Assembly: GCA_020722685.1 (NCBI GenBank)
Contig: DYKH01000201.1
Span: 2,432 to 8,400, forward strand
Direction: 5' to 3'
DNA length: 5,969 bases
Source of the DNA: Caldithrix sp.
Lineage (GTDB): Bacteria; KSB1; UBA2214; DYKH01
The notes beneath the pieces are model-generated. The model was not told where the DNA came from, searched no databases, and saw only the letters and a program-made list of their open reading frames with translations. Made by a program: the position numbers and the translations under genes. Of the stretch, positions 5,966 to 5,969 are shown in pieces. How positions within the stretch are numbered: the stretch's first letter is position 1; each line of letters opens with the position of its first letter.

Positions 5966-5969
5966 ATGT
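5966..5969 (+). CDS. Start of a further gene (only the first codon visible)
   Basis: ATG at 5966-5968 is preceded by AGGAGG at 5951-5956. Only the start codon and one base are inside the window, so nothing can be said about the product. It lies 113 bp after the stop of the short Tat ORF, with no terminator seen between them. An intact exported protein or transport component would suit the context, but that is a guess. Confidence 0.45.

Overview
The window looks like part of a carbohydrate-utilisation locus from a Gram-negative heterotroph. The evidence is secreted proteins with Sec and Tat leaders, strong AGGAGG-type ribosome binding sites, a secreted GH38 mannosidase and a CBM9-like protein. 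The style (Tat leaders of the SRRNFL type, large secreted multidomain proteins, a nonamer intergenic repeat) recalls the FCB/KSB1/Calditrichota or Planctomycetes groups. That placement is from general resemblance only, and I cannot name a genus.

Layout. The minus strand carries a two-gene unit read leftwards. First is a FadR-type (FCD) GntR regulator at 1881-2618. It is followed after 27 bp by a large secreted protein that starts at a TTG codon at 1853 and runs off the left edge, with 617 residues visible. That protein has a Sec signal peptide, a CBM9-like N-terminal domain and a long C-terminal part that resembles polysaccharide-active proteins but has no certain assignment. Diverging from the regulator, the plus strand carries a secreted GH38 alpha-mannosidase (2952-5564) with all expected catalytic and zinc-binding residues. 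After a 117-bp gap comes a very short Tat-leader ORF (5682-5852) that looks like the 5' remnant of a larger exported protein. Its stop codon lies inside a 4 x 9-bp tandem repeat. A strong ribosome binding site and ATG at the right edge (5966) mark the start of another gene.

Control region. The 333 bp between the divergent start codons hold a 29-bp near-perfect inverted repeat with a TTGTCATACAA core (probable GntR operator), and a 9/11 match to that core exactly 63 bp away, next to the mannosidase -35 box. They also hold a near-consensus sigma70 promoter (TTGACA, 17 bp, TATCAT) and a leader of about 170 nt with two predicted hairpins.

Working model (inference): the regulator senses a sugar acid or similar catabolite, represses itself and the secreted protein behind it, and may also control the mannosidase. 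The two secreted proteins would bind and trim a mannose-containing polysaccharide or glycan outside the cytoplasm. No RNA genes, CRISPR arrays, IS elements or convincing intrinsic terminators were seen.
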